NCBI GenBank assembly: GCA_012727545.1
Contig: JAAYHA010000230.1
Coordinates: 1-11,105, forward strand
DNA from: Synergistaceae bacterium
GTDB taxonomy: Bacteria > Synergistota > Synergistia > Synergistales > Synergistaceae
DNA length: 11,105 nucleotides
Direction: 5' to 3'
The notes below the pieces were generated by a model. That model did no database searches. It was not told where the DNA came from and was given only the letters and a program-made list of their open reading frames with translations. Of the stretch, positions 1-7,490 are shown in pieces; the first letter of the stretch is position 1, and each line of letters begins with the position of its first letter. Both the position numbers and the translations under genes were made by a program.

Positions 1-890
1 GTCACTTTTTTTATCTGTACTGCCTTATCGTAACTTTGACTGCTTACGTTATATATGAGGTCCCTGTTTTTCATGCTGCCGGAAAAAAGCCTTACGTACG
101 CCACACGGCCCATCTGCGGGTCATGTTTCATTTTAAAAATGACCGCGGATAGACCGTTCTCTCTGTTCTCTGTTTTCTTTTTGCGGGCAAGAAGTTCGAT
201 AAGATCCAGAAGCTCCTCAACTCCCTCTCCGATAAGTGCCGCTCCGTCAACAAAGGGGAATACGTCACTCCGTGAAAAAGAACTTACGTATGATTCTAGA
301 AGATCTTCTTCCGATATCGACCCGGGTCCTTGTTCAACATACTTTTCAAGCAGATCATCATTTACACCGGAAAGTATCTCTGTAATAACTGTTTTTTCTG
401 CAATGAAAGATGGGATCAGGACGACACCGAAGGAATTTTCTATCTCCTTCAGTACCCTTTTGACGTCAGATCCTTCTCTGTCTTTCTTGTTGATAAAAAA
501 CATAACAGGCACTCCGGAAGAACGAAGAGCCTCCCAGAACACCTCTGTCTGAGGCTGTACCCCCTCAACTGCAGAAACAACCATCACCGCGGCATCCATA
601 GCACGTATCGATCTTTGGACTTCTGACGAAAAATCGCTGTGTCCGGGGGTATCGATTATGTTGACAGGCTGTCCTTTCCACGAGAGAAAGGCTGAAGCAG
701 CTCTTACAGAGATGCCTCTTCTCCTTTCTATCTCCATAAAATCAGTATGGGCTTTTCCTTCATCAACGCGCCCTATCTTCTTGACTGAACCGGACATATA
801 GAGCATCTGCTCTGTCAGTGTCGTTTTGCCGGCGTCAACGTGGGCAAGGAGCCCTATGTTCCAAGGTTCTTTGCTAATTATTTGATCCAT
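1..890 (-). CDS. TetM/EF-G-like translation GTPase (C-terminal part beyond left edge)
   Basis: This is the first 296 residues of a translational GTPase of the EF-G/ribosomal-protection group; the 3' end lies outside the window. The G domain is complete: G1 AHVDAGKT at residues 16-23, a G2 region with RRRGIS at 56-61, G3 DTPGH at 80-84, and G4 NKKD at 134-137. A domain II beta-barrel begins near residue 247 (AVIFKMKHDPQMGRVAYVRL). The short spacing and the wording around these motifs are closer to TetM/TetO-type ribosomal protection proteins than to housekeeping EF-G. Many anaerobes carry such paralogues without proven tetracycline resistance, so I do not call it tet. The ATG at 890 lies 13 nt inside the upstream ferredoxin-nitroreductase gene and has no recognisable Shine-Dalgarno, so translation is probably coupled. 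I checked residues 225-260 for a frameshift near a repeated AGAGAAC and found the frame intact. Confidence 0.85.
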   Translation of the reverse strand, partial: MDQIISKEPWNIGLLAHVDAGKTTLTEQMLYMSGSVKKIGRVDEGKAHTDFMEIERRRGISVRAASAFLSWKGQPVNIIDTPGHSDFSSEVQRSIRAMDAAVMVVSAVEGVQPQTEVFWEALRSSGVPVMFFINKKDREGSDVKRVLKEIENSFGVVLIPSFIAEKTVITEILSGVNDDLLEKYVEQGPGSISEEDLLESYVSSFSRSDVFPFVDGAALIGEGVEELLDLIELLARKKKTENRENGLSAVIFKMKHDPQMGRVAYVRLFSGSMKNRDLIYNVSSQSYDKAVQIKKV

Positions 891-1702
891 GAAATATTCA
901 GCGGTTTTCTGGTCGGAAACTGTCTTTTTGGACTGAGCTGAGGGTAGCCAAGCATCTGGGCACCACAGACATGTTCAGCAGAGCTTATTCCAAGACACTC
1001 TCTCAATCCTTCGAAATTCCTTATAGCCGCAGTGAGGAAACCTCCCCAGCAGGCTCCGACTCCATGTGCATGTGCTGCCAGTTCAAGATATGTCAGCGCT
1101 ATGGATGCATCTTCAGGCCACATGTGATCTTTGGACACTACAGCGACCGCGACATGGGGTGCTCCCCTTAACAGTGCATCTTCTCCGGCTTTTGCCTTTG
1201 CGATCATAGATGCTCCGATAAGCGAGATCCTGGAGGTAGGATCCTTAAATATTTCTTCCCTCATCCAGCAAAGGATAAGATTCGTTATCTCTTTCGTTTT
1301 TTCAGGGTCTGCAGATACGATCCATCTGACCGGCTGCCGGTTTGATGCGGTCGGAGCAAATTTTACGGTATCAAAAATCTGATCGAATACCTCCGGAGAA
1401 ATAGGGGTTATTTTAAAACTCCTGATGCTTCTCCTCGTTTTGATGAAATTGATCGCTTCTTCTGCTGATGGCATTTTAAGAACTGAAGCTGCCCTCATTT
1501 CTTCATTTTTTAGGAAAGAAAGGAAGTTGGCGTTTTCCGGACAAAAAAGCGCGCAATGGCCGCACTCGATACAGTTAGCTGAAGCCCTGACATCCATCTC
1601 GGGCAGGCCTGACTCTCCAAATTTCACTATGCCTGCCGGGCACACCTTCACACAAATTCCACATCTGGTGCATTTTGCAGGATCTACTGTCATTGACCGC
1701 AT
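878..1702 (-). CDS. ferredoxin-nitroreductase fusion (2x[4Fe-4S] + FMN nitroreductase)
   Basis: This 274-residue oxidoreductase has two parts. Residues 1-60 are a 2x[4Fe-4S] ferredoxin with cysteines at 11, 14, 17, 21 (last followed by Pro) and 44, 47, 50, 54 (again followed by Pro). Residues 85-274 are a nitroreductase-family FMN domain beginning with RRSIRSFK (90-97), followed by the APTASNRQPVRW segment. In this family electrons pass from the clusters to FMN; the substrate cannot be read from sequence and could be a nitro, quinone or other conjugated compound. It is probably cytoplasmic, since no signal or membrane segment is present. The ATG at 1702 has a strong GGGGAGG ribosome binding site 8 nt upstream, preferred over the internal ATG at codon 4. 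It heads an operon with the overlapping TetM-like gene, downstream of an extended -10 promoter. Confidence 0.9.
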   Translation of the reverse strand: MRSMTVDPAKCTRCGICVKVCPAGIVKFGESGLPEMDVRASANCIECGHCALFCPENANFLSFLKNEEMRAASVLKMPSAEEAINFIKTRRSIRSFKITPISPEVFDQIFDTVKFAPTASNRQPVRWIVSADPEKTKEITNLILCWMREEIFKDPTSRISLIGASMIAKAKAGEDALLRGAPHVAVAVVSKDHMWPEDASIALTYLELAAHAHGVGACWGGFLTAAIRNFEGLRECLGISSAEHVCGAQMLGYPQLSPKRQFPTRKPLNISWIK

Positions 1703-1745
1703 TAATATTCCTCCCCGGAGTTAGAAAAACTTATATTCAGGCACT

Positions 1746-1776
1746 ATTATAACAACCTGATACAGGCAGTTGTGAA
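1746..1776 (-). promoter_or_regulatory. promoter for the ferredoxin-nitroreductase operon (extended -10)
   Basis: On the minus strand a perfect TATAAT (1746-1751) is preceded by TGT, giving the extended -10 form TGnTATAAT. A -35-like TTCACA lies at 1771-1776 with a long 19-nt spacer, which an extended -10 would tolerate. The predicted transcript starts near 1739, about 37 nt before the start codon. The spacer holds an imperfect dyad (ACAACCTG ... CAGG ... GTTGT, about 1751-1774) that could be an operator; that part is weak. Confidence 0.5.
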
Positions 1777-1917
1777 TTGGCAAAAATAACGAACTTATCT
1801 AAATTTAATTTTTAACAGAGAGACCAGCCTTCATCTTACAAGATCGGATGGCAGACAACTATATTACGTATCGGCAAAATCAGCATGAATACTAAATTAT
1901 TAATGAAGGTTATGTTC

Positions 1918-1923
1918 TATAAT
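1918..1923 (+). promoter_or_regulatory. candidate -10 box of the serpin gene
   Basis: A perfect TATAAT precedes the serpin gene, but no good -35 hexamer lies 16-19 nt upstream. A start of transcription near 1930 would leave almost no leader before the first in-frame ATG (1935) but a normal leader of about 35 nt before the TTG at 1965. It therefore supports the later start. Confidence 0.35.
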
Positions 1924-1964
1924 GCAGGGTCAGAATGTACAAAACCGGAATGGAGACAGAAAAA

Positions 1965-3497
1965 TTGAAAAAGTTATTTTTGATCATTGCCTTCTTATTG
2001 CTGGTCATTCCCCCGGCAGTCTTTGCCTCTGACTTGATCCCGCCTCATCACTGGACATACCATTCTCTTGAGATCCTATTCGAAAAGGACCTTATCAAAG
2101 AAAAAATCGTTCCGGGCGAAAGCACTAACACTAAAGATCAGGCAGGAAAGATGATCATCGAAGCCATGGAAAAGATCAGGACCGATCCGTCGATAATGGA
2201 TGATGACGTGCTTTGCAGCATGAGGCAGCTAATTAACGGATACAGAAATGAACTAAAAGCCGCAGGTCAGGATCATAACATGATCAGGAAAGAGCTTGAA
2301 GACATGGCCCTTGCTGCAAACCTCTCTGCAATGGAATTGCCCGCCGCCTCCGGCTCAAAAGAGAGACCTCTCAATTTTCAGGCTGTAAGATCGATAAATA
2401 AATTCACTTTCGACATTTACAGATATTTCGCAGCAAAGAACAGCAATGGCCTATTCATATCCCCATACAGCATTTCTTCCGCGCTCTCAATGACTTACGC
2501 CGGAGCGAAAGGTAAAACAGCAAGCGAAATGGAGAGCGTGCTTCATCTTGATCCGGAGATCCACCGAAGCATGGCTGCACTTATAAATGATATCAACTCG
2601 GTCCCGGGTGAGACAGCCTCTGTTAAAACTGCCAATGCTCTCTGGCCTGCCAAGGATGAACACCTGCTTGACAGTTTCACTGGCAAAGTAAACCGCTTCT
2701 ACGAAGCCTCGTTGACCCCTCTGGATTACAGGGATAATACAGAAGAGGCAAGGAAGACTATAAACAAATGGGTGGATAAAGAGACAGAAGAAAAAATAAA
2801 AAACCTCATTGGCGAGGGAGTTTTAAAAAAAGACACCTCTCTGATACTGACTAACGCTATCTATTTCAAATCTGACTGGATGATCAAATTTGATCCGCAG
2901 AATTCCAGGGCAATGCCTTTTTATACAAACCCCGCCAAATCTGTCCCGACTGTTATGATGACCAAGACAGACAAAAATCTCAGATACTCAAATGAGAGTG
3001 ATCTTGAAATAGCGGAGATACCATACAGGAATAAAAGGTTTTCAATGCTGATACTTCTGCCCCATAAAGGAGTAGAACTGGAAAAGATAGAAAAAAAACT
3101 TGATCATCTGAAATTTACAGAGTGGACATCTTTTATGTCTCAAAAAAAAGTTAAGCTCACAATGCCCAAATTTAAGACTGAACAAGGTTTCGAGCTTAGC
3201 GAGGCACTGAAGGAAATGGGCATGACAAGCGCCTTTAATGCAAAGGGAGCAGATTTTTCAGGGATGAACGGAAAGAAAAATCTTTACATCGGGGCAGCGG
3301 TCCACAAGACATTCCTTGAAGTCGGAGAGGACGGCACGGAGGCCGCAGCCGCAACAGCAGTGATAATGACAAAGACCTCTGCCATGCATGATCCTGAGAA
3401 AACTATAGAATTCAAGGCAGACAGACCGTTTATTTACGTGATCAGAGACAATCAGACCGGAGCAATTTTATTTATTGGCCGCTACACAAAACCATAA
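1965..3497 (+). CDS. secreted serpin with N-terminal SLH-like module
   Basis: The open frame extends to an ATG at 1935, but I prefer the TTG at 1965. It has GGAG at 1952-1955, 9 nt upstream, and yields a textbook signal peptide (MKKLFLIIAFLLLVIPPAVFA, cut before SD). Numbered from the 1935 ATG, residues 36-80 (IPPHHWTYHSLEILFEKDLI...) resemble an S-layer homology motif. Residues 85-130 are helical, as in SLH-coil modules of diderm envelope proteins. Residues 150-520 are a full serpin, with LFISPYSISSALSM near 173-186 and a C-terminal FIGRYTKP. The hinge GTEAAAATA (467-475) is of the inhibitory type, so it should trap a serine or cysteine protease by loop insertion. By antitrypsin-like counting P1 is Thr481, with Lys480 at P2. 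It stands alone between a divergent operon and a terminator. Serpin identity is certain; the SLH assignment is by eye. Confidence 0.93.
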   Translation: MKKLFLIIAFLLLVIPPAVFASDLIPPHHWTYHSLEILFEKDLIKEKIVPGESTNTKDQAGKMIIEAMEKIRTDPSIMDDDVLCSMRQLINGYRNELKAAGQDHNMIRKELEDMALAANLSAMELPAASGSKERPLNFQAVRSINKFTFDIYRYFAAKNSNGLFISPYSISSALSMTYAGAKGKTASEMESVLHLDPEIHRSMAALINDINSVPGETASVKTANALWPAKDEHLLDSFTGKVNRFYEASLTPLDYRDNTEEARKTINKWVDKETEEKIKNLIGEGVLKKDTSLILTNAIYFKSDWMIKFDPQNSRAMPFYTNPAKSVPTVMMTKTDKNLRYSNESDLEIAEIPYRNKRFSMLILLPHKGVELEKIEKKLDHLKFTEWTSFMSQKKVKLTMPKFKTEQGFELSEALKEMGMTSAFNAKGADFSGMNGKKNLYIGAAVHKTFLEVGEDGTEAAAATAVIMTKTSAMHDPEKTIEFKADRPFIYVIRDNQTGAILFIGRYTKP

Positions 3498-3520
3498 CAA
3501 ATCCATAAATTGAATATTGA

Positions 3521-3575
3521 CCGTTGCTGCCTTTTTGGTATTTTACTAAAATATCCCGGCAGCAACGGTTTTTTT
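3521..3575 (+). terminator. intrinsic terminator after the serpin
   Basis: A perfect 11-bp stem, CCGTTGCTGCC (3521-3531) with GGCAGCAACGG (3558-3568), is followed directly by seven T (3569-3575). The 26-nt interval holds a second small hairpin (TATTTT-act-AAAATA, flanked by GG and CC), so the RNA would form one long bulged stem. Read leftwards it could also slow transcription from the convergent dipeptidase operon, but that side has no clean T run. Confidence 0.9.
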
Positions 3576-3588
3576 ACAATTTCCCTGT

Positions 3589-4983
3589 CTAAACTGCAAG
3601 AAGCATGATCGCCTCAGCGTATATGTGAGTTATCTTCCGAAGATTTTCAAGGGTCACGTGTTCGTCAGGCTGGTGGATGACATCAGGATCACCGGGAAAT
3701 ACGGGCCCAAAAGAGACTGAGTTTGGAAGATACCTGCAGTAAGTCCCCCCGCCTATACTGATCGGTTCAGATGTAGATCCTGTGACTTTCTTATACGCCT
3801 CAAGAAGTTTCTTTATCAGTGGGCTTGAAGGATCGACAAATAACGGTTTTTTGTCCCTGTCGACAAAGAACTTGCCGCCAAGCTTCTCTGCTGACTTTTT
3901 AAAATCTTCTGCAAGCTCATCTCCTGAGAGCGTAACAGGGTAACGCAGGTCAAAACTTATTCTGCAAGTCCCGTTTTCCAACCTTATCATTGCAGTGTTG
4001 AAAGTAAGAGATCCTGAAACCTCGTCCCTTCTTTCAAGTCCTATCCCGGCTCCCTCTGTGCCCTTAAAGCTTTTGGCAGCCTGATGCAAGAAGTCAGATA
4101 ACTCCTTTGGCTCCCAGTCAAAGGATGAGAGTGCTTCAAGGAGCAATTCAACTGCATTTGTCCCCAGCTCCGGCGACATAGCATGGGCAGAGACACCCTT
4201 TGTCCTAATAATGGTACTTCCCTCTCTGCCTCCGATAATTACTCCCTTTGCAGATTTTAGTTTGTTAATGATATTTTCTTCGAAGTGACCGACGAAAACC
4301 GCTTCTGCAGAGTCAGGAACTACATTATATCTATCTCCGCCTTTGACAGAGATAAGATGAGGGGCAGAACCTTTTCTCTCATCTGAGAACTCTTTTTCCA
4401 CCCAACAGTGAAATATGCCCTTCTCAGCGTTGATCAACGGGAAGTTGGCATCGGGAGAAAAGCTTGAACCGGGGATTTCTTCCGTTTCCAGGTATCTTGC
4501 GATACATCTTCCGCCGCTTTCCTCGTCCAGTCCTACTATCAGCCTGATCCGGCAGTCAAGTTTGAAACCGGAGTCACGCAATGCCTTCATTGCATAAAGA
4601 ACCGAAAATGCCGGCCCCTTGTCATCGAGGGAGCCCCTCCCATAAAGCCTGCCGTCAACGACACTCCCGCTGTATGGAGGAACAGTCCATGCCGATGTCT
4701 CGCCCTCCGGAACTACGTCAAGGTGAGCAAGTATCCCCACCAGTTTTTCTCCGCTGCCAATTTCTGCATACCCTGCGTAATTTGAAATGTTGGCTGTATT
4801 GAAGCCAAGTTTTTCTGCACATTTGAGGAAGTCTTCAAGGGCTTCTGACATTTCCGGACCAAAAGGGTGTTCAACGGAGACGAACGCTTCGTCATAAACA
4901 CTTCGGATCATTAGGGATGATTGCAGGTCCTTCATCAAGTCTTCAAAATCTTCATCAATGATTTTATGCATCAAATCTTCCAT
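3589..4983 (-). CDS. pepV: M20 family dipeptidase, PepV-like
   Basis: A two-zinc metallodipeptidase of family M20 that should split dipeptides, removing the N-terminal residue, in the cytoplasm. With the ATG at 4983 the protein has 464 residues (PepV is about 470). The active site is complete: H87 and D89 (AHLDVVPEG), bridging D120 (GSLDDKGP), catalytic E154 with E155 (LDEESGG), D178 (SPDANFP) and H437 (VIHQPDEH). H267 (VSAHAMSPE) sits in the lid domain. These positions nearly equal those I recall for Lactobacillus PepV. The frame extends to a GTG at 4992, but AAGAAGG (4994-5000) lies only 1 nt before that GTG and 10 nt before the ATG, so the ATG is preferred. It is the last gene of the operon, 69 nt after the DUF819 gene, and would use the product of the epimerase. 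Substrate range in PepV-type enzymes is broad. Confidence 0.9.
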   Translation of the reverse strand: MEDLMHKIIDEDFEDLMKDLQSSLMIRSVYDEAFVSVEHPFGPEMSEALEDFLKCAEKLGFNTANISNYAGYAEIGSGEKLVGILAHLDVVPEGETSAWTVPPYSGSVVDGRLYGRGSLDDKGPAFSVLYAMKALRDSGFKLDCRIRLIVGLDEESGGRCIARYLETEEIPGSSFSPDANFPLINAEKGIFHCWVEKEFSDERKGSAPHLISVKGGDRYNVVPDSAEAVFVGHFEENIINKLKSAKGVIIGGREGSTIIRTKGVSAHAMSPELGTNAVELLLEALSSFDWEPKELSDFLHQAAKSFKGTEGAGIGLERRDEVSGSLTFNTAMIRLENGTCRISFDLRYPVTLSGDELAEDFKKSAEKLGGKFFVDRDKKPLFVDPSSPLIKKLLEAYKKVTGSTSEPISIGGGTYCRYLPNSVSFGPVFPGDPDVIHQPDEHVTLENLRKITHIYAEAIMLLAV

Positions 4984-5052
4984 ACATACCACACCTTCTT
5001 AAGAGAGAGCAGCTGTTGTGCCGGCCGCTCCCCCTCTGTATTTGAATAATTA

Positions 5053-6249
5053 TCAGACTCCCGCGATCATTGAGAGCATTTTTGCTACTGTGAGGCCTCC
5101 AAATGTCCCGAGGACATACCCCATCAAAGCCATCAGAACGCCTACCGGAACAAGCGTCTCCTTGTAAGCTGCGGCAATTATGGGCGCAGCAGCTACAGCG
5201 CCTATGTTTGCAAGGCTCGCGACAGCACATGTAAAGAGATCCAGCTTAAAGATCTTAGCCAGCAGGGCAAGCAAAACTGCGTGAATGGCAAGAATCACAA
5301 ATCCGGCAAAGAGATAGTAAGGAGCGTCTGTAAGCTCTTTGAACGAAGCTCTTGATGCTATCAGACATATTATTACATAAAGCATCGTCATCGAAACAGG
5401 TGAGGATCCCGGGACTTTACCGAGAGGAGTGAGGGCACAAAGAACACCGGCAACTGTCGCAAGCACTATCGTAACTGTGTTTGCAGAATAGAAATCGCTC
5501 TTTCCGAATGTTTCAACAAGCATTGGGGATAGTATCGAGGCAAGCCAGCTTGAAAGCGCCGAAACGAGAATACCGGCTCCGATGAGGAGGCACAGGTCGC
5601 TCGTTTCCATTTTTGTTCTCGCATTATCATCGGCCTGCGACAAGGTTTCGCCTATTGAATCTATAAGGGTGGTATCGCTTTTTGTCCAGCGGTTGAAAAT
5701 ATATGCGTAGGGAACTGTTGCAAGCAGCATAATTACCCAGATAGAGTAGTTGACATTGTCAACCAACAGCGTGTAGCCCATTGCTGAGTCGTTGATCCCA
5801 AGCGCTCCCTGAATGGCGACCATGTTTGCTGTCCCACCGATCCAGCTGCCCGCAAGGGCTCCCCAGGTCTTCCATCCTTCCGGCGGGAAACCATTCTTCA
5901 TAAGGGCAAACATCACTACGAACCCCACCATGATAGTGAAGGTCGCACAGAAAAATCCCAGAAGCATCCTCGGCCCAAGCTTGAGGATCTTCCTTATGTC
6001 ACAGCGCAGGAGCATAATAAAGATCATTGCGGGTATGAGGTTGCCCCTTACAGCCCTGTATGTTGCCTTGATCGAATCATTGTTCTCCCAGAGATCGAAG
6101 GTAGCAAATAACATGCACAAAACATAAAGGATGACCGGAGTGGGTACATATTTGAAGAAAGTGGTATCTTTGTACTTCCGCTCGAGGGAAGATACGATAC
6201 CGGCAAAACATACAAGGAATGCCAGATATGCAAAACCATTGGTTATCAT
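5053..6249 (-). CDS. DUF819 (YjcL-like) integral membrane protein, putative transporter
   Basis: A 398-residue polytopic inner-membrane protein that I recognise as the DUF819/YjcL family; no function is established for the family as far as I know. About ten hydrophobic segments are visible, with one hydrophilic loop at 186-217 splitting the protein into halves. Each half holds a small-residue-rich, probably broken helix: GSWIGGTANM (134-143) and ANIGAVAAAP (347-356). Paired segments like these are typical of secondary transporters with inverted repeats, such as the GltS type, so a permease role is a reasonable inference. The start is clear: AGGAGG lies 8 nt before the ATG. The gene sits 57 nt after a dipeptide epimerase and 69 nt before a dipeptidase, with no terminator between them, which points to a dipeptide or derived amino acid as cargo. 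An exporter role cannot be excluded. Confidence 0.85.
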   Translation of the reverse strand: MITNGFAYLAFLVCFAGIVSSLERKYKDTTFFKYVPTPVILYVLCMLFATFDLWENNDSIKATYRAVRGNLIPAMIFIMLLRCDIRKILKLGPRMLLGFFCATFTIMVGFVVMFALMKNGFPPEGWKTWGALAGSWIGGTANMVAIQGALGINDSAMGYTLLVDNVNYSIWVIMLLATVPYAYIFNRWTKSDTTLIDSIGETLSQADDNARTKMETSDLCLLIGAGILVSALSSWLASILSPMLVETFGKSDFYSANTVTIVLATVAGVLCALTPLGKVPGSSPVSMTMLYVIICLIASRASFKELTDAPYYLFAGFVILAIHAVLLALLAKIFKLDLFTCAVASLANIGAVAAAPIIAAAYKETLVPVGVLMALMGYVLGTFGGLTVAKMLSMIAGV

Positions 6250-6306
6250 ATAAAAAACCTCCTCATAATAATGAATTTGTTCTTTTCGGATAAAAAAGAT
6301 AAATCA

Positions 6307-7401
6307 CTAATTGGACCACTGCAGACCGGAAATTTCCTCTACTCCAAACCCCGGATCTTCCGTCAGCAATATCTTAGGGCCGCCGTCAAAGATCGGACCT
6401 CCCTTCACCGGATCTGTACTGCATAAGACCGGGCCGTCCAGATCGACCCTCGTTATGCAGCTGTAGGCAGAGGCCAGATGGACAGCAGCAGCGCAGGAGA
6501 CCTTGCCTTCGAGCATACAGCCTATCATTACCTCCGCTCCCATGGCCTGTGAGAGCGCTATGATCTGTCGTGCGTTTCTTATTCCTCCGCATTTCATGAG
6601 CTTGATGTTGACCATATCCGCGGCACGGCGCCTGAGTATCTCCATTGCATCACGTGCCGACCAGCAGCTTTCGTCAGCTGCGACAGGCACGGGTGAGTTT
6701 GCTGTTACATGTGCGAGTCCATCCAGATCGCCCGCCTTTACAGGCTGTTCAACAAGCTCAAGGTCAAAACCGGCATCCTGCATCCGGTTAAGGATCCTTA
6801 CGGCCTCATTGGGCTTCCAGCCCTGATTGGCGTCGATCCTAATCTTCACTCCGCTGCCGACTGCATCGCGTATTGCCTTCAGACGCAGAAAATCGATCCC
6901 GGGATCAATTCCTACTTTTGTTTTTATGATCCTGAAACCGTCTTTAAGTGCCCTCCTGGAGTCTTCAGCCATTTCTTCAGGATCATTGACGCTGATAGTG
7001 ACATCGGTCTCAACCGTTCTTCCGCTTCCTCCGAAAAGTCTCCATATGGGCTGTTTCACTGACCTCGCCCATATGTCATGGAGTGCAATGTCGATCGCAG
7101 CTTTGGCACTGGTGTTCCTTATCAGGGAAGCATCAAGGATGTCAAGGCAATGCTCCAGGTCTGACGCGTCGGCTCCTGTCATTACAGGCCTTATCATTTC
7201 ATCAATTGCGCCCCTTATAGATCCGACAGTATCTCCTGTAACTTTTCCGGTTGGGGGCGCCGAACCCCATCCGGATATTCCACAGTCAGTATCTATCCTT
7301 ACTATCACATCTGTCATTTCATCGACTGTCCTGACCGCTGTTTTAAAAGGTACTTTAAGCGGAGTCCTCAGAACTCCGGTTTTTATCCCTGTTATCTTCA
7401 T
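6307..7401 (-). CDS. dipeptide epimerase (L-Ala-D/L-Glu epimerase type, enolase superfamily)
   Basis: A 364-residue enolase-superfamily enzyme of the muconate-lactonising subgroup. It should invert the alpha carbon of the C-terminal residue of a dipeptide, in the cytoplasm, using Mg2+. Residues seen: the base pair K160-T-K162 on one face and K267 (NIKLMKCGG) on the other; metal ligands D190 (DANQGW), E218 (ELVEQP) and D243 (AADES). The DxD motif D320-L-D322, which in characterised dipeptide epimerases holds the substrate amino group, is present. Arg24 in the capping segment (FKTAVRTV) matches the Arg of Bacillus YkfB that, as I recall, binds the acidic side of L-Ala-D/L-Glu, so an acidic substrate from peptidoglycan is favoured. 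Other dipeptide specificities exist in this family. The start has GAGGTG 7 nt upstream. It is the first gene of an operon with the DUF819 protein and dipeptidase. Confidence 0.92.
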   Translation of the reverse strand: MKITGIKTGVLRTPLKVPFKTAVRTVDEMTDVIVRIDTDCGISGWGSAPPTGKVTGDTVGSIRGAIDEMIRPVMTGADASDLEHCLDILDASLIRNTSAKAAIDIALHDIWARSVKQPIWRLFGGSGRTVETDVTISVNDPEEMAEDSRRALKDGFRIIKTKVGIDPGIDFLRLKAIRDAVGSGVKIRIDANQGWKPNEAVRILNRMQDAGFDLELVEQPVKAGDLDGLAHVTANSPVPVAADESCWSARDAMEILRRRAADMVNIKLMKCGGIRNARQIIALSQAMGAEVMIGCMLEGKVSCAAAVHLASAYSCITRVDLDGPVLCSTDPVKGGPIFDGGPKILLTEDPGFGVEEISGLQWSN

Positions 7402-7407
7402 AATTTC

Positions 7408-7455
7408 TCACCTCTTTTCCTGTGTGAATTTTTTCTTAAATAAAAATGTTTCCAT
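7408..7455 (-). CDS. possible small leader ORF (15 codons) before the epimerase
   Basis: The sequence METFLFKKKFTQEKR could be made from the ATG at 7453-7455. It has a good AAGGGG ribosome binding site (7464-7469), 8 nt upstream. Its stop codon overlaps the ribosome binding site of the epimerase, and the next ATG follows 6 nt later. Such an arrangement is compatible with translational coupling or a leader peptide. The peptide is lysine-rich and has no recognised motif. It may equally be a chance ORF. Confidence 0.25.
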   Translation of the reverse strand: METFLFKKKFTQEKR

Positions 7456-7490
7456 CAGCAAATCCCCTTGTTCCTTTCTTTTTGGATCGC

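Noticed and set aside
150..180. Apparent frameshift from a tandem AGAGAAC repeat in the GTPase gene
   Set aside because: A first reading dropped two bases. Re-reading the complement base by base shows AGAGAAC-AG-AGAGAAC spacing that keeps the frame open into domain II (residues KTENRENGLSAVIFKM).
1..890. Calling the GTPase a tetracycline resistance gene, tet(M)-type
   Set aside because: Only the G domain and part of domain II are visible. The domain IV loops that decide ribosome protection are outside the window, and TetM-like paralogues without resistance are common.
1829..1909. CCTTCAT / ATGAAGG inverted repeat in the serpin upstream region
   Set aside because: Seven base pairs separated by 67 nt in AT-rich DNA are expected by chance.
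4994..5052. Hairpin GAGCGGC / GCTGCTC between the DUF819 and dipeptidase genes
   Set aside because: It includes a G-T wobble, has a 10-nt loop and no T run, so it does not support termination or attenuation inside the operon.
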